Below the pieces are notes generated by a model. That model was given only the letters and a program-made list of their open reading frames with translations. It did no database searches and was not told the DNA's origin. 6,398 nucleotides of DNA from positions 1 through 6,398 of the forward strand of contig JAUHWJ010000121.1 of the NCBI GenBank assembly GCA_030424705.1, given 5' to 3'. Shown one piece after another: positions 1 to 5,486 of this stretch; positions within the stretch are counted from its first letter, which is position 1, and each line of letters opens with the position of its first letter. This stretch comes from Alphaproteobacteria bacterium. Its GTDB lineage: Bacteria > Pseudomonadota > Alphaproteobacteria > Rhodobacterales > Rhodobacteraceae. The position numbers were made by a program, and so were the translations under genes.

Positions 1-1
1 G

Positions 2-484
2 AGCTACAAGGACGAATACGAGGTCGCCCGGCTCCATTCCGAAACGCTGGAGGCGCAGGTCGCGGAGAAGTTCGACGGGGTGGAGAAGATCCAGTTCCAC
101 CTCGCCCCGCCGATCCTCGGCCGGAAGGATGGGCAGGGCCGGCCGGTCAAGACGACCTTCGGGCCGTGGATAATGCCGGTCTTCAGGCGCCTGGCGAAGA
201 TGAAGCATCTGCGCGGCACGATGTGGGACGTGTTCGGCTATACCGCCGAGCGGAAGGGCGAGCGACGGGCCATCGAAGAGCATGAGGCGCTGCTCGGCGA
301 GCTTTGCGCGGGTCTGAAGGCGGAGTCGCATTCCGTCGCCGTCCAGCTCGCCGGCCTGCCGTTGCAGATCAAGGGCTTCGGCCATGTGAAGGCGGCGAAC
401 GAGGCGGCGGCGGCGAAGCGGCGGGAGGAGCTTCTTGCGGAGTTCCGCGCCGGCGGCGCGCCGCGGTTGAAGGCGGCGGAGTAA
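2..484 (+). CDS. Indolepyruvate ferredoxin oxidoreductase, C-terminal part (5' end outside window)
   Basis: Only the last 160 residues are present; the reading frame is open from the window edge and ends at TAA. The visible part matches the C-terminal domain of the long fused indolepyruvate ferredoxin oxidoreductases of proteobacteria (I recall this domain as DUF6537). Recognisable stretches are YKDEYEVARLH near the start, GPWIMPVFRRLAKMKHLRGT in the middle, then FGYTAERKGERR. The end is alanine-, lysine- and glutamate-rich. The family oxidatively decarboxylates aryl pyruvates such as indolepyruvate to aryl-acetyl-CoA, using thiamine diphosphate and iron-sulfur clusters, in aromatic amino acid breakdown. 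The thiamine and pyruvate-oxidoreductase domains would lie upstream and cannot be checked here. An ATG at 80 is internal, not the start. The next gene is 58 nt downstream on the same strand. The family call is firm; substrate is by family only. Confidence 0.88.
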   Translation, partial: SYKDEYEVARLHSETLEAQVAEKFDGVEKIQFHLAPPILGRKDGQGRPVKTTFGPWIMPVFRRLAKMKHLRGTMWDVFGYTAERKGERRAIEEHEALLGELCAGLKAESHSVAVQLAGLPLQIKGFGHVKAANEAAAAKRREELLAEFRAGGAPRLKAAE

Positions 485-496
485 GCAAAGGGTCTC

Positions 497-522
497 CGGC
501 GGGGGGCTGGCGCCGCCCGCCG
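497..522 (+). terminator. Possible GC hairpin terminator between the oxidoreductase and pcs
   Basis: A 7-bp perfect stem, CGGCGGG (497-503) with CCCGCCG (516-522), closes a 12-nt loop 12 nt after the oxidoreductase stop. The following bases are AACGGATTTACG, with only a three-T run, so this is not a canonical rho-independent terminator. It could end the upstream transcript, stabilise its 3' end, or be chance in GC-rich DNA. If it terminates, pcs needs a promoter within a very short interval, and none is obvious there. Confidence 0.3.
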
Positions 523-542
523 AACGGATTTACGACGAGAGG

Positions 543-1241
543 ATGACACCGCGCGTCCTCGCCTTCTCCGTCCATCTCCTCACGGCCTCCGGGGCCTTCC
601 TCGCCTTCATGGCGATGCTGGCGGCGATGCAGGGCCGCTGGGCCGAGATGTTCGGCTGGCTTGGCGGCGCGCTGGTGGTGGACGGGCTCGACGGCCCGCT
701 CGCCCGGCGGCTGGACGTGGCGACCCACGCCGCGCGCTGGTCAGGCGTCATCCTCGACCTGATCGTGGACTACCTGACCTATGTGTTCATCCCGGCGGTG
801 GCGCTCGTCACCTCCGGAACGATGTATTATCCGCTCGCGATCCCTGCGGCGGCGATCATCCTCGTCACGGGCGCGATCTATTTCGCGGACGACCGGATGA
901 AGACGAAGGACGCCAGCTTCCAGGGCTTTCCGGGCTGCTGGAACATGGTGGTGCTGGTGCTCTTCGCGACGGACTACACCAATCTCGAAGGCTTCCTCAT
1001 CATCCTCGCCATCGCGGCGGCGCAGTTCCTGCCGCTCCGCTTCGTGCATCCGGTGCGGACGGCGCTCTGGCGGCGGGTCTCCCTCCCGGTCTGCGTGGCC
1101 TGGGTCGGCTTCGCAGGCTGGGCCTGCTGGACGCATTTCGAGCAGCCGCTGGCCTGCACGCTCGGCCTCCTCGCGACCTCGATCTACCTGCTGACGGCGG
1201 GGCTTGCGCAGCAGGCGCTCGGGCTCGGGCGCGCGCGCTAG
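543..1241 (+). CDS. pcs: Phosphatidylcholine synthase (CDP-alcohol phosphatidyltransferase family)
   Basis: This 232-residue integral membrane enzyme should condense CDP-diacylglycerol with free choline to give phosphatidylcholine and CMP at the inner membrane (EC 2.7.8.24). The CDP-alcohol phosphatidyltransferase signature is complete: D50-G51-x2-A54-R55, then G68, D72 and D76. The gap between R55 and G68 is twelve residues rather than the usual eight, which is the Pcs form of the motif. Other Pcs-like stretches are FSVHLLTASGAFLAF at residues 8-22, IYFADDRMKT, GFPGCWNMVV and FLPLRFVHPVR. About seven to eight hydrophobic segments cover the rest, and the length is normal for the family. ATG 543 gives the usual Pcs N-terminus; the purine-rich GAGAGG lies directly against it, so ribosome binding there is not ideal. 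The stop TAG overlaps the stop of the convergent gene. Supply depends on external choline, so choline uptake genes are expected elsewhere in the genome. Confidence 0.93.
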   Translation: MTPRVLAFSVHLLTASGAFLAFMAMLAAMQGRWAEMFGWLGGALVVDGLDGPLARRLDVATHAARWSGVILDLIVDYLTYVFIPAVALVTSGTMYYPLAIPAAAIILVTGAIYFADDRMKTKDASFQGFPGCWNMVVLVLFATDYTNLEGFLIILAIAAAQFLPLRFVHPVRTALWRRVSLPVCVAWVGFAGWACWTHFEQPLACTLGLLATSIYLLTAGLAQQALGLGRAR

Positions 1242-1561
1242 GCTTTCGCGGCGCAGGCGGCGCAGAGCGGGGCGTGGGGGACGGCTTCGAGCCGGGCCTC
1301 CGCGATCTCCTCCCCGCAGGCGACGCAGACGCCGTAGGCTCCCTCGGCGATGCGCCCGAGCGCGGCGCGGATCGCCCGCGCCTCGCGCAGCCCGGCCTCG
1401 CCCAGCGCCTCCAGCGTCTCGTCCCCCTCCCGCTCCGTCGCCCGGTCAGCGAAGCCCGGGTCCATCGGCTGGTCGAGCTCGCGCTCGACCTCTTCGAGCC
1501 GGTGGCCGAGTTCGGCGAGGCGGGCTTCGAGGCGGGTCTTCATCTTCGTGGCGAGGTTCAT
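1238..1561 (-). CDS. Small TraR/DksA-family zinc-finger protein
   Basis: The 107-residue product has an N-terminal charged helical hairpin (about residues 1-70, heptad-like Leu/Glu/Arg pattern) and a C-terminal zinc finger with four cysteines, C79-x2-C82 and C100-x2-C103. This is the layout of DksA/TraR proteins, which bind RNA polymerase through the secondary channel and adjust transcription, often with ppGpp. It is shorter than E. coli DksA (151 residues), like the small accessory homologues common in alphaproteobacteria. At the presumed coiled-coil tip it reads DPGFADRATERE: D39, R40 and A41 align with the end of the E. coli tip motif D-x2-D-x-A, but the first aspartate position is glycine. 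ATG 1561 is preferred because GGGAG lies 7 nt upstream (1569-1573); an internal Met at residue 7 is an alternative. It lies 59 nt after the hydrolase gene and may be co-transcribed. RNA polymerase binding is inferred from the family only. Confidence 0.88.
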   Translation of the reverse strand: MNLATKMKTRLEARLAELGHRLEEVERELDQPMDPGFADRATEREGDETLEALGEAGLREARAIRAALGRIAEGAYGVCVACGEEIAEARLEAVPHAPLCAACAAKA

Positions 1562-1593
1562 GGCGGCGCTCCCTTCCCTTTCCTTCTCCGGCG

Positions 1594-1616
1594 GCGCAAG
1601 GGCGCGCGCCTTGCGC
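1594..1616 (-). other. 8-bp hairpin in the gap between hydrolase and dksA-like gene
   Basis: GCGCAAGG (1594-1601) pairs perfectly with CCTTGCGC (1609-1616) around a 7-nt loop of alternating G and C. It sits just after the hydrolase stop (1621) and upstream of the dksA-like ribosome binding site. On the minus strand it is followed by purine-rich sequence, not a U-run, so it is not a canonical intrinsic terminator. It could be an RNA processing or 3'-end protection element that sets the ratio of the two products, or a weak attenuator. Confidence 0.4.
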
Positions 1617-1620
1617 TGGA

Positions 1621-2703
1621 TCAAAGGCCGGCGAGGAAGCGGAGGAGCGCCGCGGCCGTCTCCTCCGGCGCCTCCTGCTGCACCCAGTGGCCGGCGCCTT
1701 CGATGAGCGTGGTTCCGCGCCAGTCGGCGCAGGCGGCGCCCTCCATCGCCTCGAGCGCGCCGGGGACCTGCCGGATCCCCCAGTCGCGCGCCCCGGCGAC
1801 GAAGCAGGCGGGGACCTCGATCCGCCTCCCGGCCCAGAGCCGCAGCTCGGCCGCGCCTTCGGGCGAGATCGCGCGGCGATACCAGTTGAGCCCGCCCTGG
1901 AAGCCGGTGCGGCCGTATTCGGCGGCGTAGAGCGCGAGGTCTTCGGCGCTCATCCAGCGGCAGGCGGCTTCTTCTTCCGGCGAGGGAGCCATCGCGGCTG
2001 CCGTCTCGGCCATGCCCTTGCCGGCGTCCATGACGTAGTAGCGCGGCAGCTTCGCGAGTTCCGGCGCCGTCCATCCCGCAAGCGGGAAGGGGCGGTTCTC
2101 GGCCCAGTCGCCGCTCTTGCTGTGGAAATAGGCGCGGAGGAAGGCCGGTAGCCCTTGCGGCGCCGAGAGCATGTCCGCGTTCGCGCCGGGCGTCGCGAAC
2201 CAGTGCTGGTAGTGGACGCGGGGCGGGTCGAGGGCAAGGAGATCGGCATGGGCGTCGCCCGCCGCTGCGGGCGCGAAGCCCGGCGGGCCGGCGAAGGGCG
2301 CGCTCATCAGCGCGACGGCCGGAAAGACGTCCGGCCGCGTCAGCGCGCACCAGGCGGCGACGGGGGAGCCGAAATCGTGGCCGATCACGGCGCGGAGCCG
2401 GGGAATGCCGAGCGCATGGAGCAGCGCCAGCGCATCGCGCACGAGGGCGGGCATGCCGAAGGCGGAGAGATCGGCGGCCCAGGTCGCGTCCCCGCCCCCC
2501 GTCTGGCCATAGCCACGCTGGTCGGGCGCGAATACGCGGAAGCCCGCTGCAGCGAGGCGCGGCATGACGTGGCGCCAGCTCAGCGCGAGTTCGGGGAAGC
2601 CGTGCAGGAGGAGGAGCGGCGGCCCTTCTGACGGGCCGGCTGTCAGCACGTTCATGGAGAGGCCGGTCGCCGTTTCCACCCGGATCGCTTCGACGCCGTT
2701 CAT
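1621..2703 (-). CDS. Alpha/beta hydrolase, soluble epoxide hydrolase type
   Basis: The 360-residue product carries the full catalytic set of soluble epoxide hydrolases. There is an oxyanion motif HGFPE at 34-38, DQRGYGQT at 61-68, and nucleophile D110 in GHDFGS, where esterases and lipases would have serine. Lid tyrosines are Y165 (HYQHW) and Y275 (LNWYRR, within a GFQGGLNWY stretch typical of the family). The charge-relay acid is likely D307 (ARDWG), and the base is H339 (GAGHW). It should open an epoxide to a vicinal diol in the cytoplasm; no signal peptide is seen. A haloalkane or fluoroacetate dehalogenase also uses an aspartate nucleophile, but the two lid tyrosines favour epoxide hydrolysis. 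Start ATG 2703 is chosen for AGAGGGGGG just upstream (2708-2716); an in-frame ATG at 2757 would add 18 arginine-rich residues that do not look like the family. The natural substrate is unknown. Confidence 0.9.
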   Translation of the reverse strand: MNGVEAIRVETATGLSMNVLTAGPSEGPPLLLLHGFPELALSWRHVMPRLAAAGFRVFAPDQRGYGQTGGGDATWAADLSAFGMPALVRDALALLHALGIPRLRAVIGHDFGSPVAAWCALTRPDVFPAVALMSAPFAGPPGFAPAAAGDAHADLLALDPPRVHYQHWFATPGANADMLSAPQGLPAFLRAYFHSKSGDWAENRPFPLAGWTAPELAKLPRYYVMDAGKGMAETAAAMAPSPEEEAACRWMSAEDLALYAAEYGRTGFQGGLNWYRRAISPEGAAELRLWAGRRIEVPACFVAGARDWGIRQVPGALEAMEGAACADWRGTTLIEGAGHWVQQEAPEETAAALLRFLAGL

Positions 2704-2839
2704 GGTGCCCCCCTCTGTTCGCGCACGACCATGCCGGAAGCGGCGCCTGCGGTCCACATCGCTCCGATTTGTCGCATCTGGACCTATGGCGTTCGCGATT
2801 GCGAAAGGTAGTGATGGTTAACCTCGCCGGGAGGCCCCG
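2704..2839. promoter_or_regulatory. Divergent intergenic region with two inverted repeats
   Basis: This 136-nt space separates the divergently transcribed hydrolase and permease genes and must hold both promoters unless transcription reads in from elsewhere. It is locally less GC-rich than its surroundings around 2765-2825. Two symmetric elements are visible: TTCGC-N4-GCGAA at 2792-2805 and the perfect 8-bp palindrome GGTTAACC at 2816-2823, followed by the permease ribosome binding site GGGAGG (2830-2835 or so). Both are plausible regulator sites, but no factor can be named. I could not find a convincing -35/-10 pair in either direction. Confidence 0.4.
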
Positions 2840-3751
2840 ATGCAGATCTACCTCCCCATCGCCGAGCTTTCGGTCAACGCCTTTGTGCTTCTGGGCATGG
2901 GCGGCCTCATCGGCATGCTTTCGGGGATGTTCGGCGTCGGCGGCGGCTTCCTGATGACGCCGCTCCTGATCTTCATCGGCATACCGCCGGCCGTCGCGGT
3001 GGCGACGGGGGCGAACCAGCTCGTCGCCTCCTCCGTCTCCGGCGTTCTCGGCCATCTCCGGCGCAAGACGGTGGACATCAAGATGGGGGTCGTCCTCTCG
3101 GTCGGGGGCGCGGTCGGCTCTGTGCTCGGCGTCTGGGTCTTCTCGCTTCTCCGCGCGCTCGGGCAGGTCGAGCTGCTCGTCTCGCTCTGTTACGTGCTCT
3201 TTCTCGGCGTGGTCGGCGGCCTGATGCTGAACGAGAGCGTCCGCGCGCTCCGGCGGGCGCGGGCGGGCGGGCCGGCGAAGCCGCGCAAGCATCACGGCTG
3301 GATTCACGGCCTGCCGCTGAAGATGCGGTTCCGCGTCTCCAAACTCTACATCTCGGCGATCCCGCCTTTCCTGGTCGGCGTCATGGTCGGCCTGCTTGCG
3401 GCGATCATGGGCGTCGGCGGCGGCTTCATCATGGTGCCGGCGATGATCTATCTTCTCGGCATGCCGACGGCGGTGGTGGTCGGCACGTCGCTCTTCCAGA
3501 TCATCTTCGTCACCGCGCTGACGACACTGCTGCACGCCACGCAGAACCAGAGCGTCGACGCGATCCTCGCGCTCCTGCTCATCTTCGGCGGCGTGATCGG
3601 CGCGCAGGTCGGCGCCGCGCTTGGCGTGAGGATCAGGGCGGAGCAGCTGCGAATCCTCCTTGCGCTGATCGTGCTGGCCGTCTGCATCAAGATCGCGCTC
3701 GATCTCGTGCTGACGCCCTCCGAGCTCTTTTCCTTCGGGGAAACGCGGTGA
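2840..3751 (+). CDS. TSUP (TauE/SafE) family membrane permease
   Basis: The 303-residue product is a polytopic inner membrane protein with about eight hydrophobic segments and the internal duplication of the TSUP family. The hallmark glycine motif occurs once per half: FGVGGGFLMTPLL at residues 31-43 and MGVGGGFIMVPAM at 190-202, each followed by a G-x-P helix turn and an AVxVAT/VGTS segment. A basic, presumably cytoplasmic loop (about 132-168, rich in Arg, Lys and His) links the halves. Characterised TSUP members export or take up sulfite, sulfoacetate, taurine-derived or related small organic anions; the substrate here cannot be read from sequence. ATG 2840 has GGGAGG five to six nt upstream. 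The stop TGA overlaps the GTG start of the next gene in GTGA, so the two are almost surely one operon with coupled translation. Confidence 0.93.
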   Translation: MQIYLPIAELSVNAFVLLGMGGLIGMLSGMFGVGGGFLMTPLLIFIGIPPAVAVATGANQLVASSVSGVLGHLRRKTVDIKMGVVLSVGGAVGSVLGVWVFSLLRALGQVELLVSLCYVLFLGVVGGLMLNESVRALRRARAGGPAKPRKHHGWIHGLPLKMRFRVSKLYISAIPPFLVGVMVGLLAAIMGVGGGFIMVPAMIYLLGMPTAVVVGTSLFQIIFVTALTTLLHATQNQSVDAILALLLIFGGVIGAQVGAALGVRIRAEQLRILLALIVLAVCIKIALDLVLTPSELFSFGETR

Positions 3752-4515
3752 GCCGTTTCGCCGCGCTCCTCCTCGTGCTCCTAGCCCTGCCGGCCGGGGC
3801 GGCGGAGGAGAGGGTGATCGCGGCGCTGAGCCAGAAGGCGGTCGGCATAACGGCGACCTTCACCGGGTCGCAGATCTTCGTCTTCGGCGCGGTGGAGCGT
3901 GCGCGGCTCCCCGATGCGCGGGACGACGCGCTTTCCGTCATCGTCACCATTTCCGGGCCACGACGGGCGAAGGTGGTGCGGAAGAAGGAGCGGGTTTTCG
4001 GAGTCTGGATCAATACCGAGAGCGTGGAGATCGACGAGGCGCCGAGCTTCTACGCCGTCGCCGCCTCGGGCCCGCTCTACGAGGTGCTGAGCCATACGGA
4101 GGACCTTCGCCACCGGATCTCTATCGACCGCGCGATGCGGGTGGTCGGTGAGGCCGGCGAAGCGGCCGATCCGCTGAAATTCCAGGAGGCGGCGATCCGG
4201 CTCAGCCGGAGCGCCGGCGTCTATTCCGAGGCGGATGACGGGGTGGAGATCATCGGGAGGACGCTCTTCCAGACGAGCATCGGCCTGCCGTCCAACCTCG
4301 TCGAGGGGGACTACGAGGCGCGGGTCTTCCTGCTGCGCGACCGGCAGGTGCTCGACCGCTTCGCCACGACGCTGGAGGTCCGCAAGGTCGGGCTGGAGCG
4401 GTTCCTTTACACGCTCGCGCATGAGCAATCGCTGCTCTACGGCCTTCTCTCCGTGCTTGTCGCGCTCCTCGCCGGCTGGGGCGCTTCGGAGGCCGCGAGG
4501 CTTCTCAGGCGTTGA
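3748..4515 (+). CDS. TIGR02186-type (Alph_Pro_TM) exported, membrane-anchored protein of unknown function
   Basis: The 255-residue product begins with a Sec-type signal peptide (MSRF, a hydrophobic core at 5-14, and a likely cut near A18 or A19 in PAGAAEE). It ends with one transmembrane segment at about 229-246 and a short cytoplasmic tail (EAARLLRR). The middle, about 200 residues, should therefore face the periplasm. It is rich in predicted beta strands and contains FTGSQIFVFGAVER (38-51), RVFGVWIN (82-89) and FYAVAASGPLY (101-111), which I recognise as the pattern of the TIGR02186/Alph_Pro_TM family. No catalytic or metal motif is evident, and there are no cysteines. The start is GTG 3748, overlapping the permease stop by 4 nt; this gives the signal peptide exactly at the N-terminus. 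Members often sit next to TSUP permeases, so a role as periplasmic partner of that transporter is likely but inferred. Confidence 0.85.
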   Translation: MSRFAALLLVLLALPAGAAEERVIAALSQKAVGITATFTGSQIFVFGAVERARLPDARDDALSVIVTISGPRRAKVVRKKERVFGVWINTESVEIDEAPSFYAVAASGPLYEVLSHTEDLRHRISIDRAMRVVGEAGEAADPLKFQEAAIRLSRSAGVYSEADDGVEIIGRTLFQTSIGLPSNLVEGDYEARVFLLRDRQVLDRFATTLEVRKVGLERFLYTLAHEQSLLYGLLSVLVALLAGWGASEAARLLRR

Positions 4516-4541
4516 CAGGTTCGTGAACGGCGCGGTTATCT
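4512..4541 (+). promoter_or_regulatory. Candidate sigma-70 promoter for the desaturase operon
   Basis: A perfect -35 hexamer TTGACA (4512-4517) overlaps the stop codon TGA of the previous gene. After an 18-nt spacer, TTATCT (4536-4541) could serve as a weak -10 element. Transcription would then begin near 4547-4550, almost on the ATG at 4548, which favours the downstream ATG at 4590 as the real desaturase start. The -10 match is poor, so this rests mostly on the -35 box and its position. Confidence 0.4.
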
Positions 4542-4558
4542 GGGGCCATGCTCGCCGC

Positions 4559-4576
4559 GGCCGGCGGAATCCGGCC
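4559..4576 (+). other. GC hairpin in the presumed desaturase leader
   Basis: GGCCGG (4559-4564) and CCGGCC (4571-4576) form a perfect 6-bp, all-GC inverted repeat around CGGAAT. It lies between the candidate promoter and the ATG at 4590, ending 13 nt before that codon and just upstream of a GGGG that could bind the ribosome. It may be a leader element or an operator; chance cannot be excluded in such GC-rich DNA. Confidence 0.3.
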
Positions 4577-4589
4577 CTGGGGTTCTCCG

Positions 4590-5486
4590 ATGTTCACCGC
4601 CTTCCGCGCCGAAGCCCCGACCTGGGCGGCGCTCACGACCTGCTACGCGCTTTTCGCGCTTCTCACGTCGGCCGCACCCGACGCGCCGGCCTGGCTCGTT
4701 TATCCGGGCCTCGCCGTCGTGCTCGCGTTCCATTCCTCGCTCCAGCACGAGGCGATCCACGGGCATCCGACGCGCTGGCCTCCAGTGAACGAGGCGCTCG
4801 TCGCGCTGCCGCTCAGCTTGGCCTATCCCTTTCGCCGGTATCGGGAGACGCATCTGGCGCATCACCGGGACGCGCGGCTGACCGACCCATATGACGACCC
4901 CGAGAGCTGGTATCTCGACCCCGAGGACTATGAGAAGCGGCCCGTCTGGATGAAGGGGCTGCTGAAGGCCAACAACGCCGCGCTCGGGCGAATGCTGATC
5001 GGGCCGGGGCTCGGCTTCGTCAATTTCGTCGTCTCCGAGATACGGCTGATCCGGGCCGGGCGGCGCGAGGTGATGCTCGGCTGGGCGCTTCATGCGCTCG
5101 GGGCGGCGCCGCTCCTCCTCTGGCTCGGCTGGTGCGGCGTTTCGCCGGTCGGCTATGCGCTCGCCTGCTATGGCGGGCTCGCGCTGATCTCGCTCCGAAG
5201 CTTCCTCGAACACCGCGCGGAGGAGCGGGCCTCGGAACGTTCCGCCATCGTGGAGGACCGGGGGCCGCTGGCGCTCCTTTATCTCAACAACAACCTCCAT
5301 GCGGTGCATCACGCGCACCCGGAGGTCTCCTGGCATCGGCTGCCGGCGCTCTACGCCGCGCATCGGGAGCGGTTCCGCAAGCTGAACGGCGGCTATGTCT
5401 TCCGCTCCTATGCCGAGGTGCTGTCGCGCCATGCGCTGAAGCCGAAGGAGCCGGCGGCGCATCCGATGATGGACCGGATGCGGTGA
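4590..5486 (+). CDS. Membrane fatty acid desaturase family protein
   Basis: With start ATG 4590 the product has 298 residues. It is a di-iron membrane desaturase/hydroxylase with the three histidine boxes: HEAIH (53-57, preceded by HSSLQ), HLAHH (88-92) and HAVHH (237-241, inside LNNNLHAVHHAHP), plus an extra likely ligand H208 in SFLEHRAEE. Hydrophobic segments flank the boxes at about 15-30, 37-52 and 168-195. It should oxidise an acyl chain or a related hydrophobic substrate at the inner membrane with oxygen and an electron donor; position and substrate are not readable. An in-frame ATG at 4548 would add 14 residues. I prefer 4590 because a candidate promoter puts the transcript start near 4548, and GGGG lies 7 nt before ATG 4590, but this is not settled. 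The stop overlaps the next gene's GTG by 4 nt, implying coupled translation. A carotenoid or other hydroxylase of the same fold is a possible alternative. Confidence 0.85.
   Translation: MFTAFRAEAPTWAALTTCYALFALLTSAAPDAPAWLVYPGLAVVLAFHSSLQHEAIHGHPTRWPPVNEALVALPLSLAYPFRRYRETHLAHHRDARLTDPYDDPESWYLDPEDYEKRPVWMKGLLKANNAALGRMLIGPGLGFVNFVVSEIRLIRAGRREVMLGWALHALGAAPLLLWLGWCGVSPVGYALACYGGLALISLRSFLEHRAEERASERSAIVEDRGPLALLYLNNNLHAVHHAHPEVSWHRLPALYAAHRERFRKLNGGYVFRSYAEVLSRHALKPKEPAAHPMMDRMR

Noticed and set aside
1204..2151. Plus-strand 315-codon open frame
   Set aside because: Very Arg/Gly/Pro-rich composition and antisense to the dksA-like and hydrolase genes, both of which have intact motifs.
1238..3535. 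A 765-codon open frame on the minus strand
   Set aside because: Only its 3' end (1238-1561) is a real gene. The rest is arginine-, alanine- and proline-rich shadow translation running through the hydrolase in the wrong frame and antisense to the permease; high GC removes stop codons.
3781..4428. Minus-strand 215-codon open frame opposite the TIGR02186-type gene
   Set aside because: Shadow frame; the plus strand has a signal peptide, a terminal anchor and family motifs in one continuous frame coupled to the permease.
4536..5462. Minus-strand 308-codon open frame opposite the desaturase
   Set aside because: It is full of Arg, Glu and Pro with no recognisable domain, while the opposite strand encodes intact histidine boxes.
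5132..5482. Upstream extension of the PhnD-like frame to an ATG at 5132
   Set aside because: The extension overlaps the desaturase by about 350 nt, is low-complexity Gly/Ala/Arg/Pro, and lacks a signal peptide; GTG 5483 gives the family N-terminus.
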